DNA of 50,511 nt from Lachnospiraceae bacterium (GCA_015058015.1 SVDM01000019.1:1-50511), one strand, 5' to 3'. Positions 34,355 through 46,312 are shown, numbered from the stretch's first letter. The notes: generated by a model not told the origin, from the letters alone. Numbers and translations are program-made.

Positions 34355-34552
34355 ATGAGTGAACAGGCTACTGAAAAGAAAAGCTGGTTTAAAGGACTCA
34401 AGGCTGAGTTTAACAAGATCGTTTGGGCTACACCCAAGGATATTGCAAAACAGTCCGGGGCCGTAGTTGCAGTTTCAATTGTATTAGGATTGGTAATTAC
34501 TGTTTTGGATTACGCTATTCAGAATGGTATCGATGTTTTGGTAAAGTTTTAA
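34355..34552 (+). CDS. secE: preprotein translocase subunit SecE
   Basis: The 65-residue protein has a cytoplasmic amphipathic part (WFKGLKAEFNKIVWATPKD) and a single C-terminal membrane helix (VVAVSIVLGLVITVLDYAI), the standard short Gram-positive SecE. It clamps SecY in the translocon. GGGAGGA precedes the ATG; nusG follows 14 bp later. Confidence 0.95.
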   Translation: MSEQATEKKSWFKGLKAEFNKIVWATPKDIAKQSGAVVAVSIVLGLVITVLDYAIQNGIDVLVKF

Positions 34553-34566
34553 GCAAGGGTGATTAG

Positions 34567-35082
34567 ATGGAAGAATCAAAGTGGTATGTAGTGCATACTT
34601 ATTCCGGATATGAGAATAAGGTTAAAGCTAACATAGAAAAGATTATCGAGAACAGACATCTTGAAGATCAGATTCTTGAAGTCAGAGTACCGATGCAGGA
34701 TATCGTAGAGGTAAAGAACGGTTCCAAGAAACAGGTTTCCAAGAAATTGTTCCCCGGATATGTTCTTATTAATATGATAATGAACGATGATACTTGGTAT
34801 GTAGTACGTAATACCAGAGGAGTTACCGGATTCGTTGGTCCGGGATCCAAGCCGGTTCCCTTAACGGAAGCCGAGATGAGACCCTTGGGTATTCAAGGAG
34901 AGAACATTGTACTTGATTTCGCCGAAGGAGACAACGTGGTTGTTACCGACGGAGTATGGAAGGATACTATTGGAGCTATCCAGAGTATCAACACTAACAA
35001 ACAGTGCGTAACCATCAATGTAGAATTGTTTGGACGCGAGACACCTGTTGAAATTAGTTTTGCTGAAATAAGAAAATTATAG
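34567..35082 (+). CDS. nusG: transcription termination/antitermination factor NusG
   Basis: The 171-residue protein has the NGN domain (WYVVHTYSGYENKV, LFPGYVLINM, VRNTRGVTGFVG) and a C-terminal KOW domain (FAEGDNVVVTDGVWKDTIGAI). It binds RNA polymerase and links it to Rho or ribosomes. It is the last gene before the rplKA unit. Confidence 0.97.
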   Translation: MEESKWYVVHTYSGYENKVKANIEKIIENRHLEDQILEVRVPMQDIVEVKNGSKKQVSKKLFPGYVLINMIMNDDTWYVVRNTRGVTGFVGPGSKPVPLTEAEMRPLGIQGENIVLDFAEGDNVVVTDGVWKDTIGAIQSINTNKQCVTINVELFGRETPVEISFAEIRKL

Positions 35083-35188
35083 TTTTACTGTATTTAGGCT
35101 TGAGAATGTGGGAGGCAGTATTACAGTGTGCCGCTATCCCGGACATGACCTCAGTCCGAATTACCACAATTAATTAGGAGGTGCCATA
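35083..35188 (+). promoter_or_regulatory. probable leader before rplK
   Basis: This 106-base gap holds a GTGGGAGGCAG stretch and a small GGACATGACC.. hairpin before the AGGAGGTG site of rplK. L1 or L11 autoregulation in this region is known in other bacteria. I cannot match a named leader with confidence. Confidence 0.35.
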
Positions 35189-35614
35189 ATGGCAAAGAAA
35201 GTAGAAGGATACATCAAATTACAGATTCCCGCCGGTAAAGCAACACCGGCACCACCAGTTGGACCGGCTCTCGGACAGCATGGTGTTAATATCGTTGCAT
35301 TCACTAAGGAATTCAACGCTAAGACAGCAGATAAGGGAGATACAATCATCCCCGTTGTTATTACCGTTTATTCCGATAAGAGCTTTAGCTTTGTAACCAA
35401 GACTCCCCCTGCAGCAGTTATGATTAAGCAGGCATGTAAGATTCAGTCCGGTTCAGCTGTTCCCAACAAGACAAAGGTTGCTCAGCTTTCCAAGGCAGAT
35501 CTTCAGAGAATTGCAGAGACTAAGATGCCTGACCTTAACGCAGCTACACTTGAGGCTGCTATGAGCATGATCGCAGGAACTGCAAGAAGTATGGGAATTA
35601 CAGTAGAAGAGTAA
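35189..35614 (+). CDS. rplK: 50S ribosomal protein L11
   Basis: The 141-residue uL11 protein begins with [27 protein letters not shown]-like sequence and carries the conserved proline-rich N-terminus and the rRNA-binding C-terminal domain ending SMGITVEE. It forms part of the GTPase-associated centre where EF-G and EF-Tu act. AGGAGGTG lies upstream and rplA follows 14 bp later. Confidence 0.97.
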   Translation: MAKKVEGYIKLQIPAGKATPAPPVGPALGQHGVNIVAFTKEFNAKTADKGDTIIPVVITVYSDKSFSFVTKTPPAAVMIKQACKIQSGSAVPNKTKVAQLSKADLQRIAETKMPDLNAATLEAAMSMIAGTARSMGITVEE

Positions 35615-35628
35615 TAGGAGGTTGCAAG

Positions 35629-36318
35629 ATGAAGCGAGGAAAAAGATATGCAGAGGCTGCCAAGGCAATTGATCGCCAGACAGCTTACGATACAGCAGAA
35701 GCAATTGCACTTGTTAAGAAGACTGCAGTTGCAAAATTTGATGAGACTATAGAAGCACATATCAGAACAGGCTGCGACGGACGTCATGCAGACCAGCAGA
35801 TTCGTGGAGCAGTAGTACTTCCCCACGGAACAGGTAAGACAGTTAGAGTTCTTGTATTCGCAAAAGGCGAGAAGATTGACGAGGCTCAGGCAGCAGGAGC
35901 TGATTTTGTAGGCGGAGAGGAACTTATTCCGAAGATCCAGAACGAAGGATGGCTTGATTTCGACGTAGTAGTTGCTACACCTGATATGATGGGTGTTGTA
36001 GGACGTCTTGGTAAGGTTCTCGGACCTAAGGGTCTTATGCCGAACCCCAAGGCTGGTACCGTTACAATGGACGTTACCAAAGCTATCAACGATATCAAAG
36101 CAGGTAAGATCGAGTACAGACTTGATAAGACTAACATCATTCACGTACCGGTTGGAAAAGCTTCTTTCTCAGAAGAGCAGTTAGCAGATAACTTCGGAAC
36201 ACTTATGGATGCCATCATTAAGGCTAAGCCAAGTGCATTAAAGGGACAGTACTTAAGAAGTATTACACTTACTTCTACAATGGGCCCCGGAGTTAAGATT
36301 AACACAGCTAAATTCTAG
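35629..36318 (+). CDS. rplA: 50S ribosomal protein L1
   Basis: The 229-residue uL1 protein has the two-domain pattern with [15 protein letters not shown] at the start, [25 protein letters not shown] in the middle and [16 protein letters not shown] at the end. It builds the L1 stalk and in many bacteria represses its own operon. Coupled to rplK by 14 bp. Confidence 0.97.
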   Translation: MKRGKRYAEAAKAIDRQTAYDTAEAIALVKKTAVAKFDETIEAHIRTGCDGRHADQQIRGAVVLPHGTGKTVRVLVFAKGEKIDEAQAAGADFVGGEELIPKIQNEGWLDFDVVVATPDMMGVVGRLGKVLGPKGLMPNPKAGTVTMDVTKAINDIKAGKIEYRLDKTNIIHVPVGKASFSEEQLADNFGTLMDAIIKAKPSALKGQYLRSITLTSTMGPGVKINTAKF

Positions 36319-36321
36319 GTA

Positions 36322-36351
36322 TTGACACATCAAGGGATGTGATGATACAAT
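36322..36351 (+). promoter_or_regulatory. promoter of the rplJL unit
   Basis: TTGACA (36322-36327), 18 bp, TACAAT (36346-36351), starting 4 bp after the rplA stop, so the L10 unit can be transcribed on its own. Confidence 0.7.
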
Positions 36352-36360
36352 ACAAAGCGC

Positions 36361-36490
36361 AATGCCGAAGACAGCAGGTGCCCGAAGGGCGTAACAGACA
36401 AGAGTCATACCTGCCGAGGATATTAAGCAATATAATTGTTTAGATTCTTAGACGCTGTCTTGGTTTGCCAAGGCAGCGTTAATTGTTTAT
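36361..36490 (+). ncRNA. ribosomal protein L10 leader with attenuator hairpin
   Basis: AATGCCGAAGACAGCAGGTG, then GCCC-GAA-GGGC, then a closing ACCTGCCGAGG, matches the L10 leader RNA that binds the L10(L12)4 complex for autoregulation. Downstream GACGCTGTCTTGG (36451-36463) and CCAAGGCAGCGTT (36468-36480) form a strong hairpin followed by AT-rich sequence. This is a probable attenuator that the leader could control. Confidence 0.82.
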
Positions 36491-36532
36491 ATCGGATTTT
36501 TGCTTATTACCAAACAATAAGGAGGTGTAGTT

Positions 36533-37027
36533 ATGGCAAAAGTAGAACTTAAGAAACCTGTAGTTGAGAATATTGCAGAAGTTATTAAGGACGCTCAGTC
36601 AGTAGTACTCGTTGACTACAGAGGACTTACTGTTGAGCAGGATACCGCTCTTCGTAAGCAGTTAAGAGAGGCAGACGTTACATACAAAGTATTCAAGAAT
36701 ACTATGATGAACTTTGCATTCAAGGGCACAGATTGTGAGCCTTTATGTGAACTTCTTGAAGGACCTAATGCTATCGCAGTATCTAAGAGTGATGCAACAG
36801 CTCCCGCAAGAATCCTTAACAAATTCGCTAAGGAGAATCCTGAGCTTGAGCTCAGAGCAGGTATCGTAGAAGGAGCATACTACGATGCAGCAGGAATCAA
36901 GGCTATCGCCAACGTTCCATCAAGAGAAGAGCTTCTTTCCAAATTACTTGGAAGCATTCAGTCACCTATCGCCAACTTTGCGCGTGTGGTTAAGCAGATT
37001 GCAGAGTCTAAAGAGGCTGAGGCCTAG
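36533..37027 (+). CDS. rplJ: 50S ribosomal protein L10
   Basis: The 164-residue uL10 protein has an N-terminal rRNA-binding part (VVLVDYRGLTVEQDTALRKQ, FKNTMMNFA) and the C-terminal helix that carries L7/L12 dimers. It probably binds its own leader to limit synthesis. AAGGAGGTG precedes the ATG. Confidence 0.97.
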   Translation: MAKVELKKPVVENIAEVIKDAQSVVLVDYRGLTVEQDTALRKQLREADVTYKVFKNTMMNFAFKGTDCEPLCELLEGPNAIAVSKSDATAPARILNKFAKENPELELRAGIVEGAYYDAAGIKAIANVPSREELLSKLLGSIQSPIANFARVVKQIAESKEAEA

Positions 37028-37101
37028 AGTCTAAAAGAAATCCGCAAGGATTTCCACATTGTAAATAAGAAAACAACAAATATTTAATGGAGGATATTAT
37101 A

Positions 37102-37482
37102 ATGGCAAAGTTAACAACAGCAGAAATTATTGATGCTATCAAAGAATTAACAGTATTAGAGTTAAATGATTTAGTAAAAGCTTGCGAAGAAGAGTTCGGT
37201 GTATCTGCAGCAGCAGGTGTTGTAGTTGCAGCAGCAGGTGGAGACGGAGCAGCAGCAGGCGGAGAAGAGAAGTCTGAGTTCAACGTAGAGCTTACAGAAG
37301 TAGGTCCTAACAAGGTTAAGGTTATCAAAGTAGTTCGTGAGGTAACAGGTCTTGGACTTAAGGAAGCTAAGGAAGTAGTAGACGGAGCTCCTAAGATGGT
37401 TAAAGAAGGCGCTGAGAAGGCTGAGGCTGAGGAAATCAAGGCTAAGCTTGAGGCTGAGGGTGCTGTAGTTACTCTTAAATAA
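37102..37482 (+). CDS. rplL: 50S ribosomal protein L7/L12
   Basis: The 126-residue protein has the N-terminal dimerisation helices, an alanine-glycine hinge ([15 protein letters not shown]) and the C-terminal factor-binding domain ([19 protein letters not shown]). The ATG at 37102 is chosen since GGAGG lies between it and the in-frame ATG at 37087. It forms the stalk that recruits elongation factors. Confidence 0.97.
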   Translation: MAKLTTAEIIDAIKELTVLELNDLVKACEEEFGVSAAAGVVVAAAGGDGAAAGGEEKSEFNVELTEVGPNKVKVIKVVREVTGLGLKEAKEVVDGAPKMVKEGAEKAEAEEIKAKLEAEGAVVTLK

Positions 37483-37507
37483 TTAAGATAATACATTTAC
37501 TGAGACT

Positions 37508-37550
37508 AAAGGATTAATGAGGGCTAAGCCCTTGTTAATCCTTTGTTTGT
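37508..37550 (+). terminator. terminator or attenuator between rplL and rpoB
   Basis: AAAGGATTAA (37508-37517) pairs with TTAATCCTTT (37535-37544), with an inner GGGC/GCCC stem, followed by GTTTGTTTG. Partial termination here would lower rpoBC relative to the ribosomal proteins, as is common for this operon. Confidence 0.75.
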
Positions 37551-37593
37551 TTGCTCTAGAGAATCCAGCATGAAAAATAATTTTTAAAATATG

Positions 37594-37622
37594 TTGACAT
37601 GACATATAGCTTGTGATAATAT
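37594..37622 (+). promoter_or_regulatory. promoter of rpoBC
   Basis: A perfect TTGACA (37594-37599), 17 bp and TAATAT (37617-37622) give a separate start for rpoB about 100 bp upstream of its ATG. Confidence 0.75.
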
Positions 37623-37727
37623 GGAGAATGCACTATTGTGGAATGATATGCCTAAAAGTGTTCCATTTCACAACAAACCTAACAAAATTAAGGTTTGACT
37701 AATAAAATAACGCGAGGTGAAACGTCA

Positions 37728-40700
37728 ATGGAGAAAAACAGAATACGCCCGGTGAAATCGGGGACTAGTGTTCGAATGAGTTATTCACGACAAAAAGAGG
37801 TACTCGAGATGCCTAACTTGATTGAGGTTCAGAAGGACTCATACAAGTGGTTTTTGGATGAAGGACTCAAGGAAGTGTTTAGAGACATCTCTCCGATTGC
37901 GGATTACAGCGGTCATTTAAGCCTAGAATTCGTAGGCTTTACTTTATGCGAGGATGACGTCAAGTACTCTATTGAGGAGTGCAAAGAGCGCGATGCTACA
38001 TATGCCGCTCCCTTAAAAGTTAAAGTAAGACTTTACAATAAGGAAAAAGACGAGATCAACGAGCATGAGATTTTCATGGGTGATTTACCCCTCATGACTG
38101 AGACCGGTACATTCGTAATTAATGGAGCAGAGCGTGTAATAGTAAGCCAGTTGGTTCGTTCTCCGGGAATCTATTACGCTATAACCCATGACAAGATTGG
38201 TAAGAAGCTGTACTCATGTACGGTTATTCCCAACAGAGGAGCTTGGCTTGAATATGAGACAGACTCCAATGACGTTTTCTACGTACGAGTAGATAGAACG
38301 AGAAAGGTACCTGTTACGGTTCTTATCCGTGCTTTGGGTATCGGTACAAATGCAGAGATTACAGACCTCTTTGGTGAGGAGCCCAAGATTCTTGCATCTT
38401 TCGGCAAGGATGTGGCTACCAACTACCAGGAAGGTCTCCTTGAGCTGTACAAAAAGATTCGTCCCGGCGAGCCTCTTTCAGTAGAGAGCGCCGAGAGCCT
38501 TATTACAAGCATGTTCTTCGATCCCAGAAGATATGATCTTGCTAAGGTAGGACGTTACAAATTTAATAAGAAACTTCTTTTGAAAAACAGAATTAATGGT
38601 GCAACTCTTGCAGAGGATGTTGTGGATGGCCTTACAGGTGAGATTATCGCCGAGAAAGGTACAGTTGTTGACCGCGAACTTGCTGATAAGATTCAGAATG
38701 CGGCAGTTCCGTCTGTTCTTATTCAGACTGAGGAGCGTAACGTAAAGGTACTCTCCAATATGATGGTTGACATCAACAACTTCGTAGAAGGAATCGATGC
38801 AAGAGCTCTTGGCGTTACAGAACTCGTTTATTATCCTGCTCTTAAGAGCATTTTGGATGAATATACAGATAAGGAAGATATCAAAGAGGCTATTGAGCGC
38901 GGTATCGCAGATCTTATTCCCAAGCATATTACTAAGGAAGATATCCTTGCTTCCATTAACTACAATATGCATCTTGAATATGAACTTGGTAACTCAGATG
39001 ATATCGACCACTTAGGCAACAGAAGAATCAGAGCTGTCGGTGAGTTGTTACAGAACCAGTATCGTATAGGTCTTTCCCGTCTCGAAAGAGTAGTAAGAGA
39101 GAGAATGACAACTCAGGACCAGGAGGGTATTACTCCTCAGAGCTTAATTAATATTAAGCCGGTTACAGCAGCTGTTAAAGAATTCTTTGGTTCTTCACAG
39201 CTTTCACAGTTCATGGATCAGAATAACCCCCTTGGTGAGCTGACACATAAGCGTCGTCTCTCCGCATTGGGACCCGGAGGTCTGTCAAGAGACCGTGCCG
39301 GATTCGAGGTTCGTGACGTTCATTATTCACATTACGGAAGAATGTGCCCCATCGAGACACCTGAAGGTCCTAACATCGGACTTATCAACTCACTTGCTAC
39401 ATATGCAAGAATCAATGAGTACGGTTTCATCGAGGCACCTTACAGAAAGATAGATAAGACTGATCCGGAGAATCCGGTGGTAACCGACGAGGTTGTATAT
39501 ATGACAGCCGACGAGGAAGATAATTACCATGTAGCACAGGCTAATGAGCAGCTTGATGAAGACGGACATTTCGTTCGTAAGTCAGTATCCGGTCGTTACA
39601 GAGAAGAGACACAGGAGTACGAGAGAAGCATGTTCGATTACATGGACGTATCTCCTAAGATGGTATTCTCAGTTGCTACAGCCCTTATCCCATTCCTTGA
39701 GAATGACGATGCTAACCGTGCCCTCATGGGATCTAACATGCAGCGTCAGGCTGTACCTCTTCTTACAACAGAAGCTCCTGTAGTAGGAACGGGAATGGAG
39801 ACCAAGACAGCTATTGACTCAGGTGTATGTGTTGTAGCTAAGAATGACGGTGTGGTTGAGAGAGCTACTTCTTATGAAATCATCGTTAAATGCGATGACG
39901 GAACAAGAGACAAGTATCACTTGACCAAATTCGCAAGAAGTAACCAGTCTAACTCCTACAACCAGAGACCTATCGTTTCAAGAGGAGACAAGGTTAAAGC
40001 CGGTGATGTAATCGCTGACGGACCTTCAACCTCAGGTGGAGAGATTGCCCTTGGTAAGAATCCTCTTATCGGATTCATGACCTGGGAAGGTTACAACTAC
40101 GAGGATGCTGTACTTCTTAGTGAGCGTCTTGTTCAGGAAGATGTATACACATCTGTTCATATTGAAGAATACGAAGCAGAGTCCAGAGATACCAAGCTCG
40201 GACCTGAAGAGATAACAAGAGATGTTCCCGGTGTCGGCGATGACGCACTCAAAGATCTTGATGAGAGAGGAATCATCAGAATCGGTGCTGAGGTTAGAGC
40301 CGGTGATATCTTGGTAGGTAAGGTTACTCCTAAGGGAGAGACTGAGCTTACAGCCGAGGAGAGACTCCTTAGAGCTATCTTCGGTGAGAAAGCCCGTGAG
40401 GTAAGAGATACTTCTCTTAAGGTTCCTCATGGTGAATATGGTGTTGTTGTGGATGCCAAGGTATTTACAAGAGAGAACGGAGACGAACTTGCTCCGGGAG
40501 TTAACCAGGCAGTCCGCATTTACATAGCCCAGAAGAGAAAGATTTCTGTTGGTGATAAGATGGCCGGTCGTCACGGTAACAAGGGTGTTGTATCCCGTGT
40601 ACTTCCCGTAGAGGATATGCCTTTCCTTCCCAACGGACGTCCTCTTGATATCGTACTTAATCCCCTTGGTGTACCTTCCCGTATGAACATCGGACAGGTA

Positions 40701-41591
40701 CTTGAGATTCACCTTAGTCTCGCTGCCAAGGCCCTTGGATTCAACATTGCTACTCCCGTATTCGACGGAGCAGACGAGAACGATATCATGGATACATTAG
40801 ATCTTGCTAATGATTACGTTAACCTTGAGTGGGATGAATTCGTAAAGAGGCACGGCGAGGAACTTCTTCCGGAAGTGCTCAAGTACCTTGAAGAGAACAA
40901 AGACCACAGAAGCCTCTGGAAGGGAGTTCCCCTTTCAAGAGATGGTAAGGTAAGACTTCGTGACGGTAGAACGGGAGAGTATTTCGACAGCCCCGTAACC
41001 ATCGGCCACATGCATTACTTGAAGCTGCACCACTTGGTTGACGATAAGATTCATGCCCGTTCAACCGGTCCATACTCACTGGTTACACAGCAGCCTCTGG
41101 GTGGTAAAGCCCAGTTCGGTGGACAGCGTTTCGGAGAGATGGAGGTTTGGGCTCTTGAGGCTTACGGTGCATCTTATACATTACAAGAGATCCTGACCGT
41201 TAAATCTGATGATGTTATCGGTCGTGTTAAGACATACGAGGCAATTATCAAGGGAGATAATATTCCCGAGCCTGCAATTCCCGAGTCATTCAAGGTATTG
41301 CTTAAAGAGTTACAGTCCCTTGGTCTTGACGTTAACGTGCTTGATGAGCACGGCAAGGAAGTTAAGATTATGGAGACCATCGACTACGGTGATACGGATC
41401 TTAACTCGGTTATCGAAGGCGATCGTAATTATGCTTTTGACAATAATGAGTCATACGAAGAGCATGGTTATTCAACAAAAGAGTGGTCTGAAGAGGCATT
41501 GAACGGAGAGAATGAAGCAGACTTAGACGAAGGCTTTGCAGAGGAAGCTTACGAAGATGATGCTGACGATTTCGATTCCGAAGACTTCTAA
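37728..41591 (+). CDS. rpoB: DNA-directed RNA polymerase subunit beta
   Basis: The 1287-residue beta subunit has the rifampicin region [20 protein letters not shown] followed by [17 protein letters not shown], without the usual resistance changes. It also shows [15 protein letters not shown] and the C-terminal [18 protein letters not shown]. The end is a long acidic tail (about 25 residues rich in Asp and Glu). The ATG at 37728 has GAGGTGA (37714-37720); a longer in-frame extension reaches into the leader. rpoC follows 47 bp later. Confidence 0.98.
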   Translation: MEKNRIRPVKSGTSVRMSYSRQKEVLEMPNLIEVQKDSYKWFLDEGLKEVFRDISPIADYSGHLSLEFVGFTLCEDDVKYSIEECKERDATYAAPLKVKVRLYNKEKDEINEHEIFMGDLPLMTETGTFVINGAERVIVSQLVRSPGIYYAITHDKIGKKLYSCTVIPNRGAWLEYETDSNDVFYVRVDRTRKVPVTVLIRALGIGTNAEITDLFGEEPKILASFGKDVATNYQEGLLELYKKIRPGEPLSVESAESLITSMFFDPRRYDLAKVGRYKFNKKLLLKNRINGATLAEDVVDGLTGEIIAEKGTVVDRELADKIQNAAVPSVLIQTEERNVKVLSNMMVDINNFVEGIDARALGVTELVYYPALKSILDEYTDKEDIKEAIERGIADLIPKHITKEDILASINYNMHLEYELGNSDDIDHLGNRRIRAVGELLQNQYRIGLSRLERVVRERMTTQDQEGITPQSLINIKPVTAAVKEFFGSSQLSQFMDQNNPLGELTHKRRLSALGPGGLSRDRAGFEVRDVHYSHYGRMCPIETPEGPNIGLINSLATYARINEYGFIEAPYRKIDKTDPENPVVTDEVVYMTADEEDNYHVAQANEQLDEDGHFVRKSVSGRYREETQEYERSMFDYMDVSPKMVFSVATALIPFLENDDANRALMGSNMQRQAVPLLTTEAPVVGTGMETKTAIDSGVCVVAKNDGVVERATSYEIIVKCDDGTRDKYHLTKFARSNQSNSYNQRPIVSRGDKVKAGDVIADGPSTSGGEIALGKNPLIGFMTWEGYNYEDAVLLSERLVQEDVYTSVHIEEYEAESRDTKLGPEEITRDVPGVGDDALKDLDERGIIRIGAEVRAGDILVGKVTPKGETELTAEERLLRAIFGEKAREVRDTSLKVPHGEYGVVVDAKVFTRENGDELAPGVNQAVRIYIAQKRKISVGDKMAGRHGNKGVVSRVLPVEDMPFLPNGRPLDIVLNPLGVPSRMNIGQVLEIHLSLAAKALGFNIATPVFDGADENDIMDTLDLANDYVNLEWDEFVKRHGEELLPEVLKYLEENKDHRSLWKGVPLSRDGKVRLRDGRTGEYFDSPVTIGHMHYLKLHHLVDDKIHARSTGPYSLVTQQPLGGKAQFGGQRFGEMEVWALEAYGASYTLQEILTVKSDDVIGRVKTYEAIIKGDNIPEPAIPESFKVLLKELQSLGLDVNVLDEHGKEVKIMETIDYGDTDLNSVIEGDRNYAFDNNESYEEHGYSTKEWSEEALNGENEADLDEGFAEEAYEDDADDFDSEDF

Positions 41592-41638
41592 ATCTATTGA
41601 ATAACTAAAATTATGATGAACAGAAAGGGAGAATTGCA

Positions 41639-44600
41639 ATGCCTGTAAATACAAAACAAGAATCTTACCAACCTGTGACATTTGACGCCGTAAAAATCGG
41701 TCTTGCATCACCTGAGAAGATCAGAGAATGGTCAAGGGGTGAAGTTAAGAAGCCGGAGACAATTAACTACAGAACATTAAAGCCCGAAAAAGAAGGCTTA
41801 TTCTGCGAGAGAATCTTCGGACCCAGCAAAGACTGGGAGTGTCATTGCGGTAAATATAAAAAGATAAGATATAAAGGAGTAGTCTGCGATCGATGTGGTG
41901 TTGAGGTTACCAAAGCCAACGTACGTAGAGAGCGTATGGGTCACATCGAGCTTGCAGCTCCGGTATCACATATATGGTATTTCAAGGGAATCCCCAGCAG
42001 AATGGGTCTTATCCTTGATTTATCTCCCAGAATCCTTGAGAGAGTACTGTATTTCGCATCTTATATCGTATTAGACCCGGCTGATACACCGCTTCTTTAC
42101 AAGCAGGTATTAACCGAGAAAGAATACCAGGATGCCAGAGAAGAGTACGGCAGTGAATTCCGTGTAGGAATGGGTGCCGAGGCTATTCAGGAACTTTTGG
42201 CTGCAATAGATCTTGAAAAAGACTGCGCTGAGCTTAAGAGCGAGCTTAAGACTGCAACAGGCCAGAAGAGAGCAAGAATTATTAAAAGACTTGAAGTGGT
42301 AGAATCCTTCAGAGAGTCCGGTAACAAGCCGGAGTGGATGATTCTGACCGTTATTCCGGTTATTCCGCCGGATCTTCGTCCCATGGTTCAGTTGGACGGT
42401 GGTCGTTTTGCCACATCAGACCTTAATGACTTATACAGAAGAATCATCAACAGAAATAACCGTCTTAGAAGACTTCTTGAGCTGGGTGCTCCGGACATTA
42501 TCGTTCGTAATGAGAAGAGAATGCTTCAGGAGGCTGTTGATGCCTTAATTGATAACGGACGTAGAGGAAGACCTGTTACAGGACCCGGTAACAGAGCTTT
42601 GAAGTCCTTGTCAGATATGCTTAAAGGTAAGTCCGGACGTTTCCGTCAGAACCTCTTGGGTAAGCGTGTTGACTACTCAGGACGTTCGGTTATCGTAGTA
42701 GGACCGGAACTTAAGATATATCAGTGCGGTCTCCCCAAGGAGATGGCAATAGAGCTTTTCAAGCCCTTCGTTATGAAAGAGCTTGTAGCTAACGGTACAT
42801 CACATAATATTAAGAGTGCCAAGAAGACAGTTGAGAGACTTGAGCCTGTAGTATGGGACGTTCTTGAGGAAGTTATCAAAGAGCATCCGGTTATGCTTAA
42901 CCGTGCTCCTACACTTCACAGACTGGGTATCCAGTCCTTCGAGCCCATCCTTGTAGAAGGTAAGGCTATTAAGCTTCATCCCCTTGTATGTACAGCATAC
43001 AATGCGGACTTCGACGGAGACCAGATGGCTGTCCATCTTCCTCTTTCCGTAGAAGCACAGGCAGAGAGCAGATTTCTTATGCTTTCTCCCAACAACCTGC
43101 TTAAACCGTCAGACGGTGGTCCTGTTGCCGTTCCTTCACAGGATATGGTACTTGGTATCTACTATCTGACTATGCATAGAGAACGTGACTACACAGGTGA
43201 CGAAGAGATTTGCTCACAGGTAGTTGCAGAATATGACAGCGTTGAAGCTGTTAAAGAAGCATACAACGACTACCAGGATAAGAAGAAAAAAGCTTGCGGA
43301 AAGCTTGAACTTACACCTGAGAACAACGAGAAGATTGAAGCTGCTTTGACAAAGGCTCTTAAAGGTGCTCCTAAGCTTGAGCCCAATGCCATTATCAGAG
43401 TATGTATTGACCCCGAGAGAAATCGTAATATCGTATGCTCCATCGAAGATGTTATGGGTCATTACTTCAACAATGTTAACGTTGCAATCCTTGCATACGA
43501 GAACGGTCATATAACCCTTCATCAGCATATTTATGTAAATGTGGAAGGTGAATATAACGGTGAGAAGATTAGGGGAATTATCCAGACTACTTTGGGACGT
43601 CTTATCTTCAACGAGATTATTCCTCAGGATATCGGATTTGTAGACAGATCCAAGAAAGAGAATGCTCTTGTTCCCGAGATTGATTTCCACGTAGGTAAGA
43701 AGCAGTTAAAGCAGATCTTAGAGAAAGTAATCAATACTCACGGTGCAACCAAGACAGCCGAGGTTCTTGATAATATCAAGGCTATGGGTTACAAATACTC
43801 AACTAGAGCTGCCATGACGGTTTCCATCTCCGATATGACTGTACCGGCTAAGAAGCCTCAGCTTATTGAAGAGGCACAGGCAACCGTTGACCGTATCGCG
43901 AAGAACTATAAGCGTGGTCTTATCACAGAAGAAGAAAGATACAAAGAAGTTGTTGATACATGGAAAGAGACTGATGAGATTCTTACCAAAGAGCTGTTAG
44001 ACGGCCTTGATAAGTACAACAACATCTTCATGATGGCTGACTCCGGAGCCCGTGGTTCCGATAAGCAGATTAAACAGCTTGCCGGTATGCGTGGACTTAT
44101 GGCGGATACAACAGGTCGTACCATCGAGCTTCCTATCAAGTCTAACTTCCGTGAAGGACTTGACGTATTGGAGTACTTCATGTCAGCTCATGGTGCTCGT
44201 AAAGGTCTTTCCGATACAGCGCTTCGTACAGCCGATTCAGGTTACCTGACAAGACGTCTTGTTGACGTATCTCAGGAGCTTATTATCTGCGAGACAGACT
44301 GCTGTGAAGAATCAGGCGAGATTCCGGGAATGTATGTAAAGAGCTTTATGGATGGTAAAGAAGAAATCGAAAGCCTCCAGGAGCGTATTACCGGAAGATA
44401 TGCCGCTGAGAATATAGTAGATGCTAACGGTGAGGTACTGGTTAAAGCCAATACAATGATTACACCGAAGCGTGCCGCTCTTGTAATGAGCAAGGGTGTT
44501 GACGAGAAGGGCAATCCTCTCGAGAAGGTTAAGATCAGAACAATTCTTACTTGTAAGTCAAAGGTTGGTATCTGTTCTAAGTGTTACGGAACCAACATGG

Positions 44601-45592
44601 CAACAGGCGAGGCTGTTCAGGTAGGTGAGGCTGTAGGTATTATTGCTGCACAGTCCATCGGTGAGCCGGGTACACAGCTTACAATGCGTACATTCCATAC
44701 CGGTGGTGTTGCCGGTGATGATATCACCCAGGGTCTTCCTCGTGTCGAGGAGCTTTTCGAGGCAAGAAAGCCCAAGGGACTTGCTATTATTTCAGAGTTT
44801 GCAGGTACTGCAACAATTAAAGATACTAAGAAGAAGAGAGAAATCATTATTAACAATAATGAGACGGGAGAGTCTAAGGCATACCTCATTCCGTACGGTT
44901 CCAGAATCAAGATTACGGACGGTGCGGAACTTGAGGCCGGTGACGAGCTTACAGAAGGTAGCGTTAATCCCCATGATATCCTTAAGATTAAGGGTGTTCG
45001 TGCAGCTCAGGACTACATGCTTCAGGAAGTACAGCGTGTATACAGACTCCAGGGTGTTGAGATTAACGACAAGCATATCGAGGTAATCGTTCGTCAGATG
45101 CTTAAGCGTATCCGTATTGAGAATAACGGAGACACCGATCTTCTTCCGGGAACTCTTGTTGATGTTCTTGATTATGAGGAGATTAACGAGAAGATGATAG
45201 CCGAAGGCAAAGAGCCTGCAGAAGGTAAGCAGGTAATGCTTGGTATTACCAAGGCTTCCCTTGCAACCAACTCCTTCCTTTCAGCAGCATCCTTCCAGGA
45301 GACCACTAAGGTTCTTACTGATGCAGCTATTAAGGGTAAGGTTGACCCGCTTATCGGCTTGAAGGAGAATGTACTTATCGGTAAGTTGATTCCTGCCGGA
45401 ACAGGTATGAAGAGATATCGTAGCGTTAAGCTGGATTCCGATTATATCAAGGCAGCTCCCAAGGCTGAAGAGCAGGAAGAGATTGCTACAGAGGAATTGC
45501 CGGATACCACACCGGTAGCCTTCGATGCCATCGATGAGAATCTTGTTGAAACAGCTGTAACTAATGAGGCTGCGGATACAGACGAGGAGTAA
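41639..45592 (+). CDS. rpoC: DNA-directed RNA polymerase subunit beta'
   Basis: The 1317-residue beta' subunit shows the N-terminal zinc site (CHCGKYK and CDRCGVEV), the catalytic NADFDGD with Asp457, Asp459 and Asp461, the second zinc site ([14 protein letters not shown]) and the [20 protein letters not shown] trigger/bridge region. It ends with an acidic tail, as rpoB does. There is no large insertion, which fits a Firmicute. It is followed by the str promoter only 8 bp after the stop. Confidence 0.98.
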   Translation: MPVNTKQESYQPVTFDAVKIGLASPEKIREWSRGEVKKPETINYRTLKPEKEGLFCERIFGPSKDWECHCGKYKKIRYKGVVCDRCGVEVTKANVRRERMGHIELAAPVSHIWYFKGIPSRMGLILDLSPRILERVLYFASYIVLDPADTPLLYKQVLTEKEYQDAREEYGSEFRVGMGAEAIQELLAAIDLEKDCAELKSELKTATGQKRARIIKRLEVVESFRESGNKPEWMILTVIPVIPPDLRPMVQLDGGRFATSDLNDLYRRIINRNNRLRRLLELGAPDIIVRNEKRMLQEAVDALIDNGRRGRPVTGPGNRALKSLSDMLKGKSGRFRQNLLGKRVDYSGRSVIVVGPELKIYQCGLPKEMAIELFKPFVMKELVANGTSHNIKSAKKTVERLEPVVWDVLEEVIKEHPVMLNRAPTLHRLGIQSFEPILVEGKAIKLHPLVCTAYNADFDGDQMAVHLPLSVEAQAESRFLMLSPNNLLKPSDGGPVAVPSQDMVLGIYYLTMHRERDYTGDEEICSQVVAEYDSVEAVKEAYNDYQDKKKKACGKLELTPENNEKIEAALTKALKGAPKLEPNAIIRVCIDPERNRNIVCSIEDVMGHYFNNVNVAILAYENGHITLHQHIYVNVEGEYNGEKIRGIIQTTLGRLIFNEIIPQDIGFVDRSKKENALVPEIDFHVGKKQLKQILEKVINTHGATKTAEVLDNIKAMGYKYSTRAAMTVSISDMTVPAKKPQLIEEAQATVDRIAKNYKRGLITEEERYKEVVDTWKETDEILTKELLDGLDKYNNIFMMADSGARGSDKQIKQLAGMRGLMADTTGRTIELPIKSNFREGLDVLEYFMSAHGARKGLSDTALRTADSGYLTRRLVDVSQELIICETDCCEESGEIPGMYVKSFMDGKEEIESLQERITGRYAAENIVDANGEVLVKANTMITPKRAALVMSKGVDEKGNPLEKVKIRTILTCKSKVGICSKCYGTNMATGEAVQVGEAVGIIAAQSIGEPGTQLTMRTFHTGGVAGDDITQGLPRVEELFEARKPKGLAIISEFAGTATIKDTKKKREIIINNNETGESKAYLIPYGSRIKITDGAELEAGDELTEGSVNPHDILKIKGVRAAQDYMLQEVQRVYRLQGVEINDKHIEVIVRQMLKRIRIENNGDTDLLPGTLVDVLDYEEINEKMIAEGKEPAEGKQVMLGITKASLATNSFLSAASFQETTKVLTDAAIKGKVDPLIGLKENVLIGKLIPAGTGMKRYRSVKLDSDYIKAAPKAEEQEEIATEELPDTTPVAFDAIDENLVETAVTNEAADTDEE

Positions 45593-45599
45593 ATAATCC

Positions 45600-45628
45600 T
45601 TGACAAACTAAGTCAATATGGCTATAAT
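45600..45628 (+). promoter_or_regulatory. consensus promoter of the str operon
   Basis: TTGACA (45600-45605), a 17-bp spacer and TATAAT (45623-45628): both hexamers are perfect. It begins 8 bp after the rpoC stop and is among the strongest-looking promoters here. Confidence 0.85.
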
Positions 45629-45630
45629 TA

Positions 45631-45680
45631 TTTAGCGTGTATGGGCATCTTTACCCGTACACGCTAAAATTTCTTTTATT
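45631..45680 (+). terminator. terminator-like hairpin in the rpsL leader
   Basis: A 15-bp stem (45631-45645 with 45654-45668, one G-U pair), an 8-nt loop, then ATTTCTTTTATTT. It can end rpoBC transcripts. Because it lies at the start of the transcript from the promoter at 45600 (expected start near 45,635), it may also act as an attenuator of rpsL. Confidence 0.8.
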
Positions 45681-45703
45681 TCTACAACAGGAGGTGAATT
45701 TAA

Positions 45704-46123
45704 ATGCCAACATTTAACCAGTTAGTTAGAAAGGGACGTCAGACTTCAGTTAAGAAATCTACAGCACCTGCTCTCTTAAAGGGTTATAACTCTTTACAGA
45801 AGAAGGCTACAGATGTTGCTTCTCCCCAGAAGAGAGGTGTATGTACAGCTGTTAAGACTGCTACTCCTAAGAAACCTAACTCAGCTCTTCGAAAGATCGC
45901 CAGAGTTCGTCTTTCCAACGGAATCGAGGTAACAAGCTACATTCCCGGAGAAGGCCACAACTTACAGGAGCATAGCGTTGTTCTTATAAGAGGCGGAAGA
46001 GTTAAGGACCTGCCCGGTACAAGATACCATATCGTAAGAGGTACACTTGATACTGCAGGTGTTGCTAACAGAAAACAGGCTCGTTCTAAGTACGGCGCTA
46101 AGAGACCTAAGGCCGGCAAATAA
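45704..46123 (+). CDS. rpsL: 30S ribosomal protein S12
   Basis: The 139-residue uS12 protein has [17 protein letters not shown] and [19 protein letters not shown], with the lysines at the decoding-site loops unchanged, so streptomycin susceptibility is expected. AGGAGGTG precedes the ATG. It heads the str operon. Confidence 0.97.
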   Translation: MPTFNQLVRKGRQTSVKKSTAPALLKGYNSLQKKATDVASPQKRGVCTAVKTATPKKPNSALRKIARVRLSNGIEVTSYIPGEGHNLQEHSVVLIRGGRVKDLPGTRYHIVRGTLDTAGVANRKQARSKYGAKRPKAGK

Positions 46124-46312
46124 GACAAGCCCATTGTAATCACAAACGTATAATTGTAAGTGTTGGAATTTAAATTACCTATTAGTCTGATATATTTCCA
46201 TTAGAAACAGACAGCGCATATGCGTTATAGAAAATTGAATACCAAGCACGAACACAAAGACGAAACATGTGAGTACCTATGAATTAATGATTATATTAAG
46301 GAGGGAAGTAAC
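46124..46312 (+). other. rpsL-rpsG gap, no gene seen
   Basis: These 189 bases are AT-rich, longer than usual between rpsL and rpsG, and hold a short GCGCATATGCG palindrome. I see no tRNA, no strong terminator and no consensus promoter. An S7 leader is possible, but no motif is recognisable. Confidence 0.4.

Noticed and set aside
35503-36144. 213-residue minus-strand frame across rplK and rplA
   Set aside because: It spans two certain ribosomal protein genes and is Cys/Ser/Leu rich, as expected of the complement of biased codons.
40032-40712. 226-residue minus-strand frame inside rpoB
   Set aside because: Shadow of the rpoB codon pattern; no start signals.
46124-46312. tRNA or small gene in the long rpsL-rpsG gap
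   Set aside because: No cloverleaf or T-loop sequence and no frame with a good start could be found.
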